NCBI RefSeq assembly: GCF_020883495.1
Contig: NZ_CP086610.1
Coordinates: 1,593,501 to 1,657,500 of the forward strand
Reading direction: 5' to 3'
DNA: 64,000 nt
Source of the DNA: Shinella zoogloeoides
Lineage (GTDB): Bacteria; Pseudomonadota; Alphaproteobacteria; Rhizobiales; Rhizobiaceae
Position 1 is the first letter of the stretch. Each line of letters starts with the position of its first letter. The position numbers and the translations under genes were made by a program. Below the pieces are notes generated by a model. The model did no database searches, was not told the DNA's origin, and saw only the letters and a program-made list of their open reading frames with translations. This document shows, piece after piece, positions 29,553-39,441 of this stretch.

Positions 29553-29572
29553 TTTGCTACCGCTTTGCTACC
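29553..29572. repeat. Direct repeat TTTGCTACC x2, 11 bases apart
   Basis: Two exact copies of TTTGCTACC (29553-29561 and 29564-29572) lie just downstream of a possible integrase remnant and 55 bases from tRNA-Ser. Their position suggests an old attachment or arm-type site, which is an inference. Confidence 0.35.
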
Positions 29573-29575
29573 CAA

Positions 29576-29675
29576 TCACTCGACGGCTGGCTTTTTAGCA
29601 GCTTTGATTGCCACGTCAACGTGCTCCGCCGCACGGGCAAAGGCTGCCGCTTGCCGCGGGTCGTGGTTCGCCGCG
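29576..29675 (-). pseudogene. Possible C-terminal scrap of a tyrosine recombinase
   Basis: A minus-strand frame that directly abuts the usp stop codon encodes about 33 residues ending AFARAAEHVDVAIKAAKKPA. This resembles the last helix of phage-type integrases (Y/F-x-R-A-A-D-x-x-x-x-A pattern). The catalytic part is absent. The position beside a tRNA gene fits a decayed integrated element. This is weak evidence; chance similarity is possible. Confidence 0.25.
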
Positions 29676-30125
29676 CTATCGAACGATGAGAACGGGCACC
29701 TTGGCGTTTTCCGCGACTTCGGCGGCCTGGCTGCCCAGCATGACACGGGACATTCCGGTTCGCCCGTGGGACGCCATGACGATGAGGGTGCAACCCTTTT
29801 CTTCCGCGACCTTGAGAAGCGCGCCGGCGACCAGCTTGCGGGGAACGTGGATCGTTTCGATCGGAACGCCGTGCTCCGCCGCCCTTGCCCGGATCGGCTC
29901 CAGGATCTTCTCCGCGATAAGCGCCTGCGCCTTGTCGAATGCCTCGACTTCAGCCTCGCCAGGCGACCAGAGGTCGAAGGCATGGGCGAACTGTCCCCCG
30001 AGCGCCTCGGTAACCGTTACCGCCGTCACCTTGCTTCCATGCTTGCGGGCCAATTCCAGCCCATGCTCGACGCCTGCCCGGGCCAGATCCGATCCGTCGC
30101 TCGAAACGAGAATATGATCGTACAT
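29676..30125 (-). CDS. Universal stress protein (UspA family)
   Basis: The 149-residue single-domain Usp begins MYDHILVSSDGSDLARAGVE. It has the ATP-binding signature GRTGMSRVMLGSQA near the C-terminus (G-2x-G-9x-G-S pattern), followed by VPVLIVR. Such proteins bind ATP and help survive starvation or stress; the precise role is unknown. No FixK/FNR-type box is visible upstream. Confidence 0.92.
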   Translation of the reverse strand: MYDHILVSSDGSDLARAGVEHGLELARKHGSKVTAVTVTEALGGQFAHAFDLWSPGEAEVEAFDKAQALIAEKILEPIRARAAEHGVPIETIHVPRKLVAGALLKVAEEKGCTLIVMASHGRTGMSRVMLGSQAAEVAENAKVPVLIVR

Positions 30126-30379
30126 GATGAATCCCTTGTTCTACCGTCCCATGAACCGCTACCTCTATCCGAGGCCTGCACCTCGCGCCTTGTCGCAGGT
30201 CAATCCGGCAGCCTTGCCCACAAACCGACCGCTGAAACTATTCTGCACGGTTATCCTTGTTTTGAACACAATGGCCACCTATATCACCGTCATCGGCATT
30301 GCTGATGAGCGCTGGAAAGCTTCTGCCGCTCGCAATCGCTGACCATCACTGGTTGCTCTTGACCACGGATGTACTGGCA

Positions 30380-31594
30380 CTAGTGAGACAGTGATGATGA
30401 GGAAGGTCGGTGCGTTTTCGCCCCGGCCTTTTTTGTTGCCAGAAGGTCGAGGATCACTGCCGCGCCGGCTTCGCCCGGCGGACGCGGGGTCTGCATGCGC
30501 TCATGCACGAGGTCGTAGCCCTCCAGCATGGCGCGCCGCTCGGTCGTGTCCACGGCCAGCCGCTCGAAGCAGCGGACCAGCGTGCCGGGTCGGACCTGCT
30601 CATTCAGGAATTCCGGCACCACGATATAGTCCGCGATGATATTGGGGATGGCCGCCGACCATACCTTCACCTTCCTCAGCAGGAAGGTATTGGCCAGCCA
30701 GTCGAACCGATAGGTGGAAACCACCGGCACGCGGGCAAGCGCCAGTTCCAGGATGATCGTGCCGGAAGCGGCAATCGCCGCATCGGCCTCGACGAAGGCC
30801 TGCCATTTTCCCTCGGCCGTTGTGGTGATCTGCGGCTTGACCGGCCAATCCGCCGTCAGCCGCCGCACCAGCGCCTCCTGCCGCGGCACGGTGGGCAGCA
30901 GGAAGCGAATGCCGGGATTGCGCGCGGAGAGATCCTTCGCCATTTGCGCAAAGACCGGCAGCAGGCGGCTGATCTCCGTGCTGCGCGAGCCGGGCAGCAG
31001 CAGGCAGAGGCGTTCACCGGGCGCCCGGTCTGGGCGGGCAAGCCGCGCCGTGCGGATGCGCTGGATATCCGGATCGCTGATCAGCCGATGACCGACATAG
31101 GTGGTCTGCGGGCCGCCGAGCCGTTCCATGGCCGCCGGCTCGAACGGCAGGAGGGCGAGGACACGGTCGACATAGGCGCGCATGCGCGGCGCGCGCTCTT
31201 CCTTCCAGGCCCAGACACTGGGGCAGACATAGTTCACCACCGGCAGGTCCGGCAGAGCCATGCGCACGCGCTTTGCCACGCGATGGGTGAAATCGGGGCT
31301 GTCGATGATGAGGAGCACATCGGGCCGCGCGGCAATCATCGCCTCGGCCGTCTGGCGGATACGGCGCAGCAGCAGAGGCAGACGCTTCAGCACCTGCGAA
31401 AGCCCCATGATGGAAAGCTCGGAGAAATCGAACAGGGACTTCAGCCCCTGCCGCTCCAGCGCCTCGCCACCGACGCCGACAAGCTCGATATTTCCCGGAT
31501 AGGCCACGCGCAGCGCCGAGATCAGATCGCCCCCGAGCAGGTCGCCGGAAACCTCGCCGGCAATGACACCGATCCTGAGCGATTCTTGCGCCAT
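30380..31594 (-). CDS. lpxB: Lipid-A-disaccharide synthase
   Basis: LpxB joins UDP-2,3-diacylglucosamine and lipid X to form the tetraacyl disaccharide of lipid A, at the inner membrane. The 404-residue GT-B glycosyltransferase has the N-terminal IGVIAGEVSGDLLGGDLI, DFTHRVAKRVR and VCPSVWAWKEERA, and LLLPGSRSTEI in the second domain. The ATG at 31594 overlaps the lpxI stop by 1 base (TGATG), so the two are coupled. It is the last gene of the bamA-lpx run. Confidence 0.96.
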   Translation of the reverse strand: MAQESLRIGVIAGEVSGDLLGGDLISALRVAYPGNIELVGVGGEALERQGLKSLFDFSELSIMGLSQVLKRLPLLLRRIRQTAEAMIAARPDVLLIIDSPDFTHRVAKRVRMALPDLPVVNYVCPSVWAWKEERAPRMRAYVDRVLALLPFEPAAMERLGGPQTTYVGHRLISDPDIQRIRTARLARPDRAPGERLCLLLPGSRSTEISRLLPVFAQMAKDLSARNPGIRFLLPTVPRQEALVRRLTADWPVKPQITTTAEGKWQAFVEADAAIAASGTIILELALARVPVVSTYRFDWLANTFLLRKVKVWSAAIPNIIADYIVVPEFLNEQVRPGTLVRCFERLAVDTTERRAMLEGYDLVHERMQTPRPPGEAGAAVILDLLATKKAGAKTHRPSSSSLSH

Positions 31595-32469
31595 CACGCC
31601 TTCTCCGTCCTGTCCGGTAATATTCCCGTCACGAAAAGGCCTTCCGCGTCCGCCTCCGAGACCAATGCCGCACGCTCCAGCACCAGCGAGCGGCCCGCTT
31701 CAACAGCGATGCCGGCAAGCCCGGCAGCCTTCGCCCGCCGCAAAGTCTCAAGGCCGATGGACGGCAGGTCCGCACGCAGATCCTGCCCCGGCTTGCAAAG
31801 CTTCACCAGCACGCCCTTGCGGCGCTGCGAAATACGCCCGGCCGCCCTCAGCGCCGCCACACGCTCCAGCATGCCGTCCGTGCCTTCCGCGCCTTCCAGC
31901 GCCACCACGCGGCCACCGACGGCGACGGCACCCTGCCCCACGTCCAGCCGGCCAAGCGCAAGCGCGGCGGCGGCGGCGGCAGCGATATCGGCCTCGGCGG
32001 CGTCATCGGGCGCAAGCCTGCCGAGCGGTCCCTTGCTGCCCAGCAGGTCCGGCACGATCTCATGAACGCCGACGACCCGCATTCCCTCCGCCTCGATCAG
32101 CCGGATCACCATTTTCAGCACCGCGTCGTCGCCGCCGGTCAGCAGCGTCCGCACGACCGAGGGGATGATGCGTAGCGTCCTCAGCGGCGCATGGATATCG
32201 CGCCATTCCGGCCGGCGGCGCACCCAGCCGGACAGGACGACGCGGCCGACGCCGTGCTTGCGGAAAGTCGTGGCAATGACGGAATAATTGCCGATGGAGG
32301 CCGTCTCATGGTCGTATCCCGACCAGTCCTCGCCGGATTCGTCACGCAGCGAGAGGATATAGGGATTTTCGCCCCGTGCGCGGGCGGCATCGGCGACATA
32401 GCGTGGCAGCATGCCGCCGCCGGCGATAATGGCCAGCCGGTCACGCAACTCGGGCCGGCTCTCCGCCAT
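31594..32469 (-). CDS. lpxI: UDP-2,3-diacylglucosamine diphosphatase LpxI
   Basis: LpxI hydrolyses UDP-2,3-diacylglucosamine to lipid X and UMP. It replaces LpxH in most alphaproteobacteria. The 291-residue protein (DUF1009) begins MAESRPELRDRLAIIAGGGM and contains LPRYVADAARARGENPYILS, and in the second domain KGVLVKLCKPGQDLRADLPSIG. The ATG at 32469 lies 5 bases after the lpxA stop. No lpxH-like gene is seen in the window, and the position between lpxA and lpxB fits the role. Confidence 0.94.
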   Translation of the reverse strand: MAESRPELRDRLAIIAGGGMLPRYVADAARARGENPYILSLRDESGEDWSGYDHETASIGNYSVIATTFRKHGVGRVVLSGWVRRRPEWRDIHAPLRTLRIIPSVVRTLLTGGDDAVLKMVIRLIEAEGMRVVGVHEIVPDLLGSKGPLGRLAPDDAAEADIAAAAAAALALGRLDVGQGAVAVGGRVVALEGAEGTDGMLERVAALRAAGRISQRRKGVLVKLCKPGQDLRADLPSIGLETLRRAKAAGLAGIAVEAGRSLVLERAALVSEADAEGLFVTGILPDRTEKA

Positions 32470-32474
32470 GCCCG

Positions 32475-33284
32475 TCAGCCCTTGCCCCGGCCGGGAGAGG
32501 AGAGCGCACGATCGCTGTCGGCGGCGATGAAATCGAGAATCTCGATGACTGGAGCACAATCGGCATATTCGTCGCGGATCGCCGCCGCATTGCTGCGGAT
32601 CGCCCCCTCGCTCTCGAATATCTGCTTGTAAGCGCGGCGAACCCGGTGGATCGTCGCCTTGTCCATGCCCGCGCGGCTCATGCCGACCACGTTGAGACCG
32701 TTCAGGACCCCGGGAATGCCGTGCAGCATACCGTACGGAATGATGTCATTGGCCGCACCCGAAAGACCGCCAATAAAGGCCTGGCGGCCGATGCGCGTGA
32801 ACTGATGCACGGCCGAGCCGCCGCCGATGATGACGCGGTCCTCGACGATGACATGACCCGCAAGCATAACGCTGTTCGACAGCACTATATTGTCGCCCAG
32901 GATGCAGTCATGCGCGACGTGCGAATTGGCGAGGAAGAGATTGTTATTGCCGATAACGGTCTTGCCGCCGCCACCCGTCGTGCCGGTATTGACCGTCACG
33001 CCTTCGCGGAATGTGCATTTCTCGCCGACCGTCAGGGTCGTCTCGACGCCGTCGTGATGCAGGCTCTGGGGATCGCCGCCGATAACGGCGTTGGGGAAGA
33101 TGCTGCAGCCACGGCCGATGACCGTAAGCCCCGTCACGATCGCATGCGGCAGAAGCTCCACCTCATCGTGCAGAACGACCTTCGGCCCGACACAACAAAA
33201 CGGGCCGATGACGACGTTCTCACCGACGACCGCCCCGTCCTCTACGACAGCGAGCGGATGGATCTTCGCACTGGCGGCAATCAT
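32475..33284 (-). CDS. lpxA: UDP-N-acetylglucosamine acyltransferase
   Basis: LpxA adds the 3-hydroxyacyl chain to UDP-GlcNAc, the first step of lipid A synthesis. The 269-residue protein is a left-handed beta helix of hexapeptide repeats starting at [20 protein letters not shown]. The catalytic His lies in NSHVAHDC, and the C-terminal helical part includes RAYKQIF. The ATG lies 2 bases after the fabZ stop codon. Confidence 0.97.
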   Translation of the reverse strand: MIAASAKIHPLAVVEDGAVVGENVVIGPFCCVGPKVVLHDEVELLPHAIVTGLTVIGRGCSIFPNAVIGGDPQSLHHDGVETTLTVGEKCTFREGVTVNTGTTGGGGKTVIGNNNLFLANSHVAHDCILGDNIVLSNSVMLAGHVIVEDRVIIGGGSAVHQFTRIGRQAFIGGLSGAANDIIPYGMLHGIPGVLNGLNVVGMSRAGMDKATIHRVRRAYKQIFESEGAIRSNAAAIRDEYADCAPVIEILDFIAADSDRALSSPGRGKG

Positions 33285-33286
33285 TG

Positions 33287-33754
33287 TCAGGCATCTTCCT
33301 TGTTGACGATCATCGCGCCGATATCAGCTTCGGCGACAAGTTGCCCATCAACTTTTGCGTCGCAATGAAACTTCCAGATATTGCCGCGCTGCTTCTGCTT
33401 CGTCACATGGAATTCCACGCGGTCGCCGGGTACGACCGGCTTGCGGAAGCGGGCATTGTCGATCGTCATGAAATAGACGAGGTTCGAGCCGACGCCCGAC
33501 TTGCGCGCGCAGATCGCGCCGGCCGTCTGCGCCATGCCCTCGATGAGCAGGACGCCCGGCATGATCGGGTTATCGGGAAAATGCCCCGTGAAATGCGGCT
33601 CGTTGACCGTCACATTCTTGATGCCGATCGCGGAGTTGTCGCTATCGATCTCGATGATCTTGTCGACCAGCAGGAACGGATAGCGATGGGGAAGAAGCGT
33701 CAGGATTTCACGCAGATCGGCAGTGCCAAGCGTTGCTTTGGTCTCTTCACTCAT
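33287..33754 (-). CDS. fabZ: 3-hydroxyacyl-[acyl-carrier-protein] dehydratase FabZ
   Basis: FabZ dehydrates 3-hydroxyacyl-ACP in fatty-acid elongation and competes with LpxA/LpxD for the same acyl pool. The 155-residue hot-dog protein has [14 protein letters not shown], the catalytic His in [19 protein letters not shown] and the Glu in IEGMAQTAG. The ATG at 33754 is inside the end of lpxD (8-base overlap, ATGAGTGA). Confidence 0.96.
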   Translation of the reverse strand: MSEETKATLGTADLREILTLLPHRYPFLLVDKIIEIDSDNSAIGIKNVTVNEPHFTGHFPDNPIMPGVLLIEGMAQTAGAICARKSGVGSNLVYFMTIDNARFRKPVVPGDRVEFHVTKQKQRGNIWKFHCDAKVDGQLVAEADIGAMIVNKEDA

Positions 33755-34814
33755 CCTTGCCACCCTTTTTCTTCTCACGAGCACTGGCGCGCATGGCAAC
33801 CTCCGCCACGTCGCGCAGGAAATCACGCATGGGACGGGCGGGGATGCCGCCATATTTCTCCCCGGGGGGAATATCGGCCACAACGCCGCTCATCGCGGCG
33901 ATCATCACGCCGTCGCCGATGCTGATATGACCGTTGATGGCGGAAGCGCCGCCGATCATCACGCCGTCGCCGATGCGCGTGCTCCCGGCGATGCCGACCT
34001 TGCTGACGATGCCGCAATGCCGGCCGATGCGGACATTGTGGCCGATCTGCACAAGGTTGTCGATCTTGGTGCCTTCGCCGATCACCGTGTCGTCCATCGT
34101 GCCACGGTCGATGGTGGTGTTCGCACCGATCTCGACATGGTCCTGGATGATGACGCGACCGATCTGGACGATCTTGATCATGCCCGGCTTCAGGCCCGGC
34201 GCATAGCCGAAGCCGTCCTGACCGATACGGGCGCCTGGATGTATGATGACATTGTTACCGATGAGTGCGCATTGCACGGTGACTCCAGCCGCAATCGTGC
34301 AGTTGCGGCCGATACGCACGCCCGCGCCGATAATCGCGCCGGGGCCGATATGGCTGCCCTCGCCGATCTCCGCGTCCTTGCCGATCACCGCCATCGGCTC
34401 GACCGTCACATCAGGCTCGAGCCGCGCCGCCGGATCGACATAGGCGCCGGGAGCGACTCCGCCCGAGGCCGAGGTCATCGCCTCCGGCCGCATGGCGGAC
34501 GGATGCAGCAACTCGCCGGCAAGCGCGAAGGCGGTATGGGCGCGTGGGGAAATCAGCACGGCGATGGACGCGGGCACCAGCGATGCCAGCGCACGATCGC
34601 ACAGGATGGCGGTCGCCTCGCTGGTTTCCAGCTCGGCGCGCATCTTGCGGGAAAGAATATAGCAAATATCGCCATCTTTCGCCCGGGCGACGGGCGAGAC
34701 GCTGCGCACGATACGATCAGCGTGTGCGGCGTCTACGAGTTCCGCCCCAAGCCTTGCTGCCAGGTCACCCAGGCGAACCCCGGCATGGGGCGGAAAGAAA
34801 CGGTTATGCTCCAT
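33747..34814 (-). CDS. lpxD: UDP-3-O-acylglucosamine N-acyltransferase
   Basis: LpxD adds the second hydroxyacyl chain to the amino group in lipid A synthesis. The 355-residue protein has the N-terminal uridine-binding domain (to about residue 100). Hexapeptide repeats follow, with the catalytic His region [10 protein letters not shown] and [14 protein letters not shown] Lys-rich C-terminal helix ends the protein. It sits 48 bases downstream of bamA and overlaps fabZ by 8 bases. Confidence 0.96.
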   Translation of the reverse strand: MEHNRFFPPHAGVRLGDLAARLGAELVDAAHADRIVRSVSPVARAKDGDICYILSRKMRAELETSEATAILCDRALASLVPASIAVLISPRAHTAFALAGELLHPSAMRPEAMTSASGGVAPGAYVDPAARLEPDVTVEPMAVIGKDAEIGEGSHIGPGAIIGAGVRIGRNCTIAAGVTVQCALIGNNVIIHPGARIGQDGFGYAPGLKPGMIKIVQIGRVIIQDHVEIGANTTIDRGTMDDTVIGEGTKIDNLVQIGHNVRIGRHCGIVSKVGIAGSTRIGDGVMIGGASAINGHISIGDGVMIAAMSGVVADIPPGEKYGGIPARPMRDFLRDVAEVAMRASAREKKKGGKDE

Positions 34815-34862
34815 CGGCGTGCTCCAGAACGCTCGTGTTCCTGTAGTTCTGGATCAACAGAC

Positions 34863-37217
34863 TCAGAACTGGGTCGCGATGCCGAACTTGAAGCGCTGGA
34901 CTTCGTCGAAGTCTTCCTTCTTGAGCGGAACAGCATAGTCGAAGCGCAGCGGACCGAACGGCGAGGCCCAGATGATGGATGCGCCGACCGAAGCGCGCAG
35001 GCTTGCGCTGGTGCCGACGACCTTGTCGCTGCCGGTAAACGCGTCATTGCCATAAAGCGTGCCGGCATCGGCGAAGATCGCACCACGGAAGCCCGAGTCG
35101 CGCGGCACGATCGGCAGCGGGAACGACGCTTCGGCAGATACGGTGAAGTAGGTCGTACCGCCGATGGAGTCGTAGTCCGCCATCTTGCCCTTCTTCGCCC
35201 GCGGACCGATGCCGCCGGATTCGAAGCCACGAATGTCAGCCCCCGACAGCTTGAACTGGTCGTAGACCTTGGTCTCGTCGCCGGTACCCCAGATGTGGCC
35301 GCCGGCAACCGAGATGGAGCCGATCACGTCGGCATCTTCGAGCAGCATGTGGAAGTAACGCGCCTTGCCCGAGAGCTTGTAGAAGTCGGAATCGCCGCCA
35401 AGGCCTGCAAATTCCTGCGTGACCTGCGCGAAGATACCATCGCGGGGCAGCGTCTTGTCGTCGATCGTGTCGAACGTCACGCTATGCGAGATGGACGAAC
35501 GGACCAGCGGGCTCTGCCCGACGACAGTCCAGTACGGCGTGGAGATGTAAGGCTCGTTGGCCACACCCGCGCTGTAGTCCAGCTCCGTGTAGTTGTAGCG
35601 AAGCGTCGTCGACAGGTCTTCGGTGATCGGCGCCGTCACGCGCAGGCTGAAGCCCTGCGTATCGACGTTGTAGTAGTCCTCGCTGGTATCTTCGTTCTTG
35701 AAGATATCGAAGCCGGCCGCAAGACGGTAGCCGAGGAAATACGGCTCCGTGAAGGAGAGGCTGTAGTCGCGCGAGTTCTTGCCACCGCCGGCGGCGATTC
35801 GGATGTACTGGCCGCGACCGAGGAAGTTCTTTTCCTCGATGGAGGCTTCCAGCTTGATGCCGCCATTGCTGCCGGTCTCGTAGCCGGCGCCGATGCCGAA
35901 CGAGCCGGTCGACTGGTCCTGAACGTCGACAACGAGGACGACGCGGTCGGACTGGCTGCCCGGAGCGGTCGTGATGTTGACCGAGGAGAAGAAGCCCAGA
36001 GCCTCGAGGCGGCGCTTGGCGCGCGTGATGACTTCCTGGTTGAAGGCGTCGCCTTCACCGATATCGAACTCGCGGCGGATGACGAAGTCGCGCGTGCGGG
36101 TGTTGCCGCGGATTTCGATGCGCTCGACATAGGCGCGCTCGCCCTGGTCGACCAGATAGTCGACGGCGATGGTGCCGTTGCCGAGGTCGCGATTGCCACG
36201 CGGCGTCACGCGGGCGAAGGGATACCCCTTTGCCGCGACGCGCTGGGAAATCTCGGACATCGTGTCCTGAACGTCCTTCGCCCGGTAAACCTTGCCCGGA
36301 CGCGATTCGATGAGGCCCTTCAGCTCTTCGGAGTCGAGGCCTTCGACCGTCGATTCGACATTCACGTCACCGAAGTTGTAGCGCTGGCCTTCCTCGACCG
36401 TGAAGGTGACGACGTATTCGTTCGATGCCTCGTCAAGCACGGCCTCCGCGGAGATGACGCGGAAGTCGGCAAAGCCGTTGTTGAAGTAGAACTGGCGCAG
36501 CGCTTCTTCGTCAGCGCGCAGCTTGTCCTCGCTGTAGACGTCCTTGCGGGTCAGGAACGAGAGGAAGTTCGACTTCTTGGTCAGGATGACGGAGCGCAGG
36601 CGGCCGTTGCTGAACGCCTCGTTGCCGACGAAGTTGATCTGCGAGATCTTCGTGCGGTCCCCCTCGTCCACGACGAAAGCGAGGTTCACGCGGCCGTTGC
36701 CGAGCGGATAGGTCTGGGTGGTGACGGTGGCGTCGCTGCGGCCGATCGCGGCGTAGGCATCGCGGATCGCCTGCTTGTCGGCCTCGATGGCCGTCTCGCT
36801 GAACGGACCCTGGGCGCGCGAACGGATGACAGCCTCGAGCTTGTCGTCCTTGATCTTGCGGTTGCCGTTGATGACAACGGCATTGATGAGCTGGTTCTCG
36901 TTGACGACAACGACGAGCGTGCCGCCGGAGACCGAAACCTTCACGTCGGAGAAGTAGCCGGTCGCATAGAGACGGCGCACCGACTCGTCGATATCGGCAT
37001 TCGAGAAGGTCTTGCCGGGCTGGATGGAGATATTCGCCTTCACCGTTTCGGCGCTGACGCGATCGGCGCCGCTCACCTGGATGCGGTTGACGACTGCAGC
37101 CTCGGCGCGGGTGGCGGAGACAAGCGTGGCAAAAGAGCCGCCCGTGACAACCATACTCGCCGACAATGCAACGGCAGACACGGCGTTCAAGAAGTTTGAA
37201 CCAGCTTTCATCTTCAC
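34863..37217 (-). CDS. bamA: Outer membrane protein assembly factor BamA
   Basis: BamA is the outer-membrane core of the machine that folds and inserts beta-barrel proteins. The 784-residue product has a long signal peptide (cleavage probably after RAEA near residue 40) and five POTRA domains over about residues 42-430. A 16-strand barrel follows, containing the RGFESGGIGPR segment of the lid-lock type (V/IRGF motif) and a C-terminal FKFGIATQF ending in Phe. The GTG at 37217 has GAAGG 7 bases upstream; the ATG six bases later is an alternative start. Confidence 0.96.
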   Translation of the reverse strand: MKMKAGSNFLNAVSAVALSASMVVTGGSFATLVSATRAEAAVVNRIQVSGADRVSAETVKANISIQPGKTFSNADIDESVRRLYATGYFSDVKVSVSGGTLVVVVNENQLINAVVINGNRKIKDDKLEAVIRSRAQGPFSETAIEADKQAIRDAYAAIGRSDATVTTQTYPLGNGRVNLAFVVDEGDRTKISQINFVGNEAFSNGRLRSVILTKKSNFLSFLTRKDVYSEDKLRADEEALRQFYFNNGFADFRVISAEAVLDEASNEYVVTFTVEEGQRYNFGDVNVESTVEGLDSEELKGLIESRPGKVYRAKDVQDTMSEISQRVAAKGYPFARVTPRGNRDLGNGTIAVDYLVDQGERAYVERIEIRGNTRTRDFVIRREFDIGEGDAFNQEVITRAKRRLEALGFFSSVNITTAPGSQSDRVVLVVDVQDQSTGSFGIGAGYETGSNGGIKLEASIEEKNFLGRGQYIRIAAGGGKNSRDYSLSFTEPYFLGYRLAAGFDIFKNEDTSEDYYNVDTQGFSLRVTAPITEDLSTTLRYNYTELDYSAGVANEPYISTPYWTVVGQSPLVRSSISHSVTFDTIDDKTLPRDGIFAQVTQEFAGLGGDSDFYKLSGKARYFHMLLEDADVIGSISVAGGHIWGTGDETKVYDQFKLSGADIRGFESGGIGPRAKKGKMADYDSIGGTTYFTVSAEASFPLPIVPRDSGFRGAIFADAGTLYGNDAFTGSDKVVGTSASLRASVGASIIWASPFGPLRFDYAVPLKKEDFDEVQRFKFGIATQF

Positions 37218-37448
37218 AACTTACCTTCGTTTTATCGCCCGGCAGGCATGCCCGATTCCGGACACGATTGCCGTTTTAACCGCTTTTGCCATACAAGCAA
37301 GGTCATGCGTTAATTTCTGTTTACTTCAATTCAAACCGTGGCCCTTAGGCCACTACCTGTTTTTCATCACGGTAAACAAAGCGTTAGCGCAACTGGCTCG
37401 TGACTGCGGCTCCCCTTTTCCAAATTCCTGCCGGCTTGCCGGCCCATT

Positions 37449-38582
37449 TCAGCCGAGAAGCATGGATATGTCGTTCCAGGTCGCAAAGACCATCAGCATA
37501 AGCACCAGCGCCATGCCGATGCGGAATGCGATCTCCTGCGCCCCGGGCCCGACAGGCCTGCCCCGGATAGCCTCCACCGCATAGAACATCAAGTGGCCGC
37601 CATCAAGTACCGGAACCGGCATCAGGTTCAAAAGTCCAATGGAAACAGACAGGACCGCGGCAAGTTGCAGCAATGCGGCAACACCCAGCGTCGCCATCTG
37701 GCCGGAAGCCTGCGCCACGCGGATCGGCCCGCCGAGCTGGTCGGCCTTCATCCGGCCCGTCACGAGGTTGGACAGATAGTCGAACGTGCCGGTCACGATA
37801 TGCCAGCTCTGCACCACGCCCTGCCATACGGCCTCGGCGGGGCCGTATTCGACGACCCGGAAATTGCCGGTCTCCTGGTTGGTGACGATGCCGATCAGGC
37901 CCAGCTCGACCTTGTTGCCGAACTGGTCGGTGATCTCGGTGCGCTGCGGCACCATGGGAAGGTCGAGGTCGTTGCCGTCGCGGCGCACGGTCACGATGAT
38001 CTTCATCTCCGGGCGCACACTGACATAGCGGCGCACATCGTCGAAGGTGACGACCGGGTTGCCGTCGAGCGCGACCAGAAGGTCGCCCGGCTTGACGCCC
38101 GCGGCGGCGGCGGCGCTGTCGGGGCGCACTTCCGCGACGATGGGATCGGCAACCTGCCGGCCGTAGATGGAGAACATCACGGCGAAGATGGCGATGGCCA
38201 GAACGAAATTGGCGATGGGACCGGCGGCGACCGTCACAGCCCTTTTCCACAGGGCCGCGCCCAGGAAGGTGCGCTTGCGTACGGCCTCCGGCAGCGCGGC
38301 GACGCTCTCGTAGTCCGGTATGGAGGCCGGATCGTCGTCGCCGAGGAACTTCACGTAGCCGCCGAGCGGAATTGCGGAAAGCTTCCAGCGCGTGCCGTGC
38401 CGGTCGTTGAAGCCGATCAGCTCCGGGCCGAAGCCGACCGAGAAGGCGGTGATGCCGATGCCGGACCAGCGGCCGGCGAGATAGTGCCCCATCTCGTGCA
38501 CGAAGACGATCAGCGTCAGCACGACGAGGAAGGGAACGATGTAACCCGTCAGGAATCCGGCGAAGCCGGCCAGCATATCCAT
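37449..38582 (-). CDS. rseP: Site-2 zinc metalloprotease RseP
   Basis: RseP is an intramembrane protease that cleaves anti-sigma factors and remnant signal peptides in the inner membrane. The 377-residue protein has the zinc motif HEMGH in FVHEMGHYLAGRW in helix 1 and one PDZ domain (about 125-205, AAAAGVKPGDLLVALDG). The third-helix motif is NLMPVPVLDGGH. The ATG at 38582 gives the standard N-terminus; in-frame sequence upstream runs into cdsA. The order cdsA-rseP-bamA is widely conserved. Confidence 0.96.
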   Translation of the reverse strand: MDMLAGFAGFLTGYIVPFLVVLTLIVFVHEMGHYLAGRWSGIGITAFSVGFGPELIGFNDRHGTRWKLSAIPLGGYVKFLGDDDPASIPDYESVAALPEAVRKRTFLGAALWKRAVTVAAGPIANFVLAIAIFAVMFSIYGRQVADPIVAEVRPDSAAAAAGVKPGDLLVALDGNPVVTFDDVRRYVSVRPEMKIIVTVRRDGNDLDLPMVPQRTEITDQFGNKVELGLIGIVTNQETGNFRVVEYGPAEAVWQGVVQSWHIVTGTFDYLSNLVTGRMKADQLGGPIRVAQASGQMATLGVAALLQLAAVLSVSIGLLNLMPVPVLDGGHLMFYAVEAIRGRPVGPGAQEIAFRIGMALVLMLMVFATWNDISMLLG

Positions 38583-38607
38583 TATCCCAGTCCCAAATCT
38601 CTCGCGG

Positions 38608-39441
38608 TTACGGGCCGAAAAGGAACACGCTCGCCGGCGTATTCGCGGTGCCCGACACGATGGCATCGCCAAGCGCAATGAGGAACGCGGCGAAGCAGGC
38701 GAAAACAAGGCCGTCGACGCGGTCCATGACGCCGCCGTGTCCCGGAATGAGGCGGCTTGAGTCCTTCACGCCGAAACGGCGCTTGATGAAGGATTCGAAG
38801 AGGTCGCCGATCTGGCTGAAAACCGACAGTACCAGCGCGATGACGGGCACCCACAGGCCATTCAGCGAGAAGAACGCCATATGCACCAGCGTGCCGGCGA
38901 TGACGGCGGCAATCGTCCCGCCGATGGCGCCCGACCAGGTCTTGCCCGGCGAGATGGGCGGCGCGAGCTTCGGCCCGCCGATGGCGCGACCGACGAAATA
39001 GGCCAGGATATCCGTCGCCCAGACGACGGCGAAGAGGAAGAGCATCGCGGCGAAGCCGTGCGCGGTGTCGCCGCGTATGGCGGCAAGCGAAATCACCGTC
39101 AGGCCGGAATAGGCAATGCCGCCCGCAAGCCAGCCGCTCCCCTTGAGGCCAAGGGCATAGACGATGCCGATCACAACGGCGCCGATGAGCAGCGGCAGCG
39201 CGAACTCGTCGAAGCCGAAAAGCACCAGGCCGGAGACGAGCACAACGGAGAGCCAGCCGAAGGCGTTGCCCCGGAAATCGGTTTCCGCAAGCCGCGTTAT
39301 GGTCGACCACTCGTAATAGACGAGCAGCGCGATCGCGGCGGAAAGAATGCGGAAGGCAATGCCGCCGAACCACGTCGCGGCGAGCACGACGACGGCGAGC
39401 ACGATGCCGGAAAGAATGCGCAGCTTGAGTTCACTCTGCAT
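38608..39441 (-). CDS. cdsA: Phosphatidate cytidylyltransferase
   Basis: CdsA makes CDP-diacylglycerol from phosphatidate and CTP, the precursor of bacterial phospholipids. The 277-residue protein has about eight membrane helices and the signature SFIKRRFGVKDSSRLIPGHG followed by GVMDRVDGL, with the metal-binding Asp residues present. The ATG at 39441 shares one base with the uppS stop codon (TGATG). It is 25 bases upstream of rseP. Confidence 0.96.
   Translation of the reverse strand: MQSELKLRILSGIVLAVVVLAATWFGGIAFRILSAAIALLVYYEWSTITRLAETDFRGNAFGWLSVVLVSGLVLFGFDEFALPLLIGAVVIGIVYALGLKGSGWLAGGIAYSGLTVISLAAIRGDTAHGFAAMLFLFAVVWATDILAYFVGRAIGGPKLAPPISPGKTWSGAIGGTIAAVIAGTLVHMAFFSLNGLWVPVIALVLSVFSQIGDLFESFIKRRFGVKDSSRLIPGHGGVMDRVDGLVFACFAAFLIALGDAIVSGTANTPASVFLFGP

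Noticed and set aside
30124..30342. 72-codon plus-strand frame upstream of the usp gene
   Set aside because: It begins in the divergent usp leader, lacks a ribosome-binding site and has no convincing protein features.
33723..37199. Plus-strand open frame of 1158 codons across lpxD and bamA
   Set aside because: It lies opposite two clear genes with conserved motifs; composition is typical of a shadow frame.
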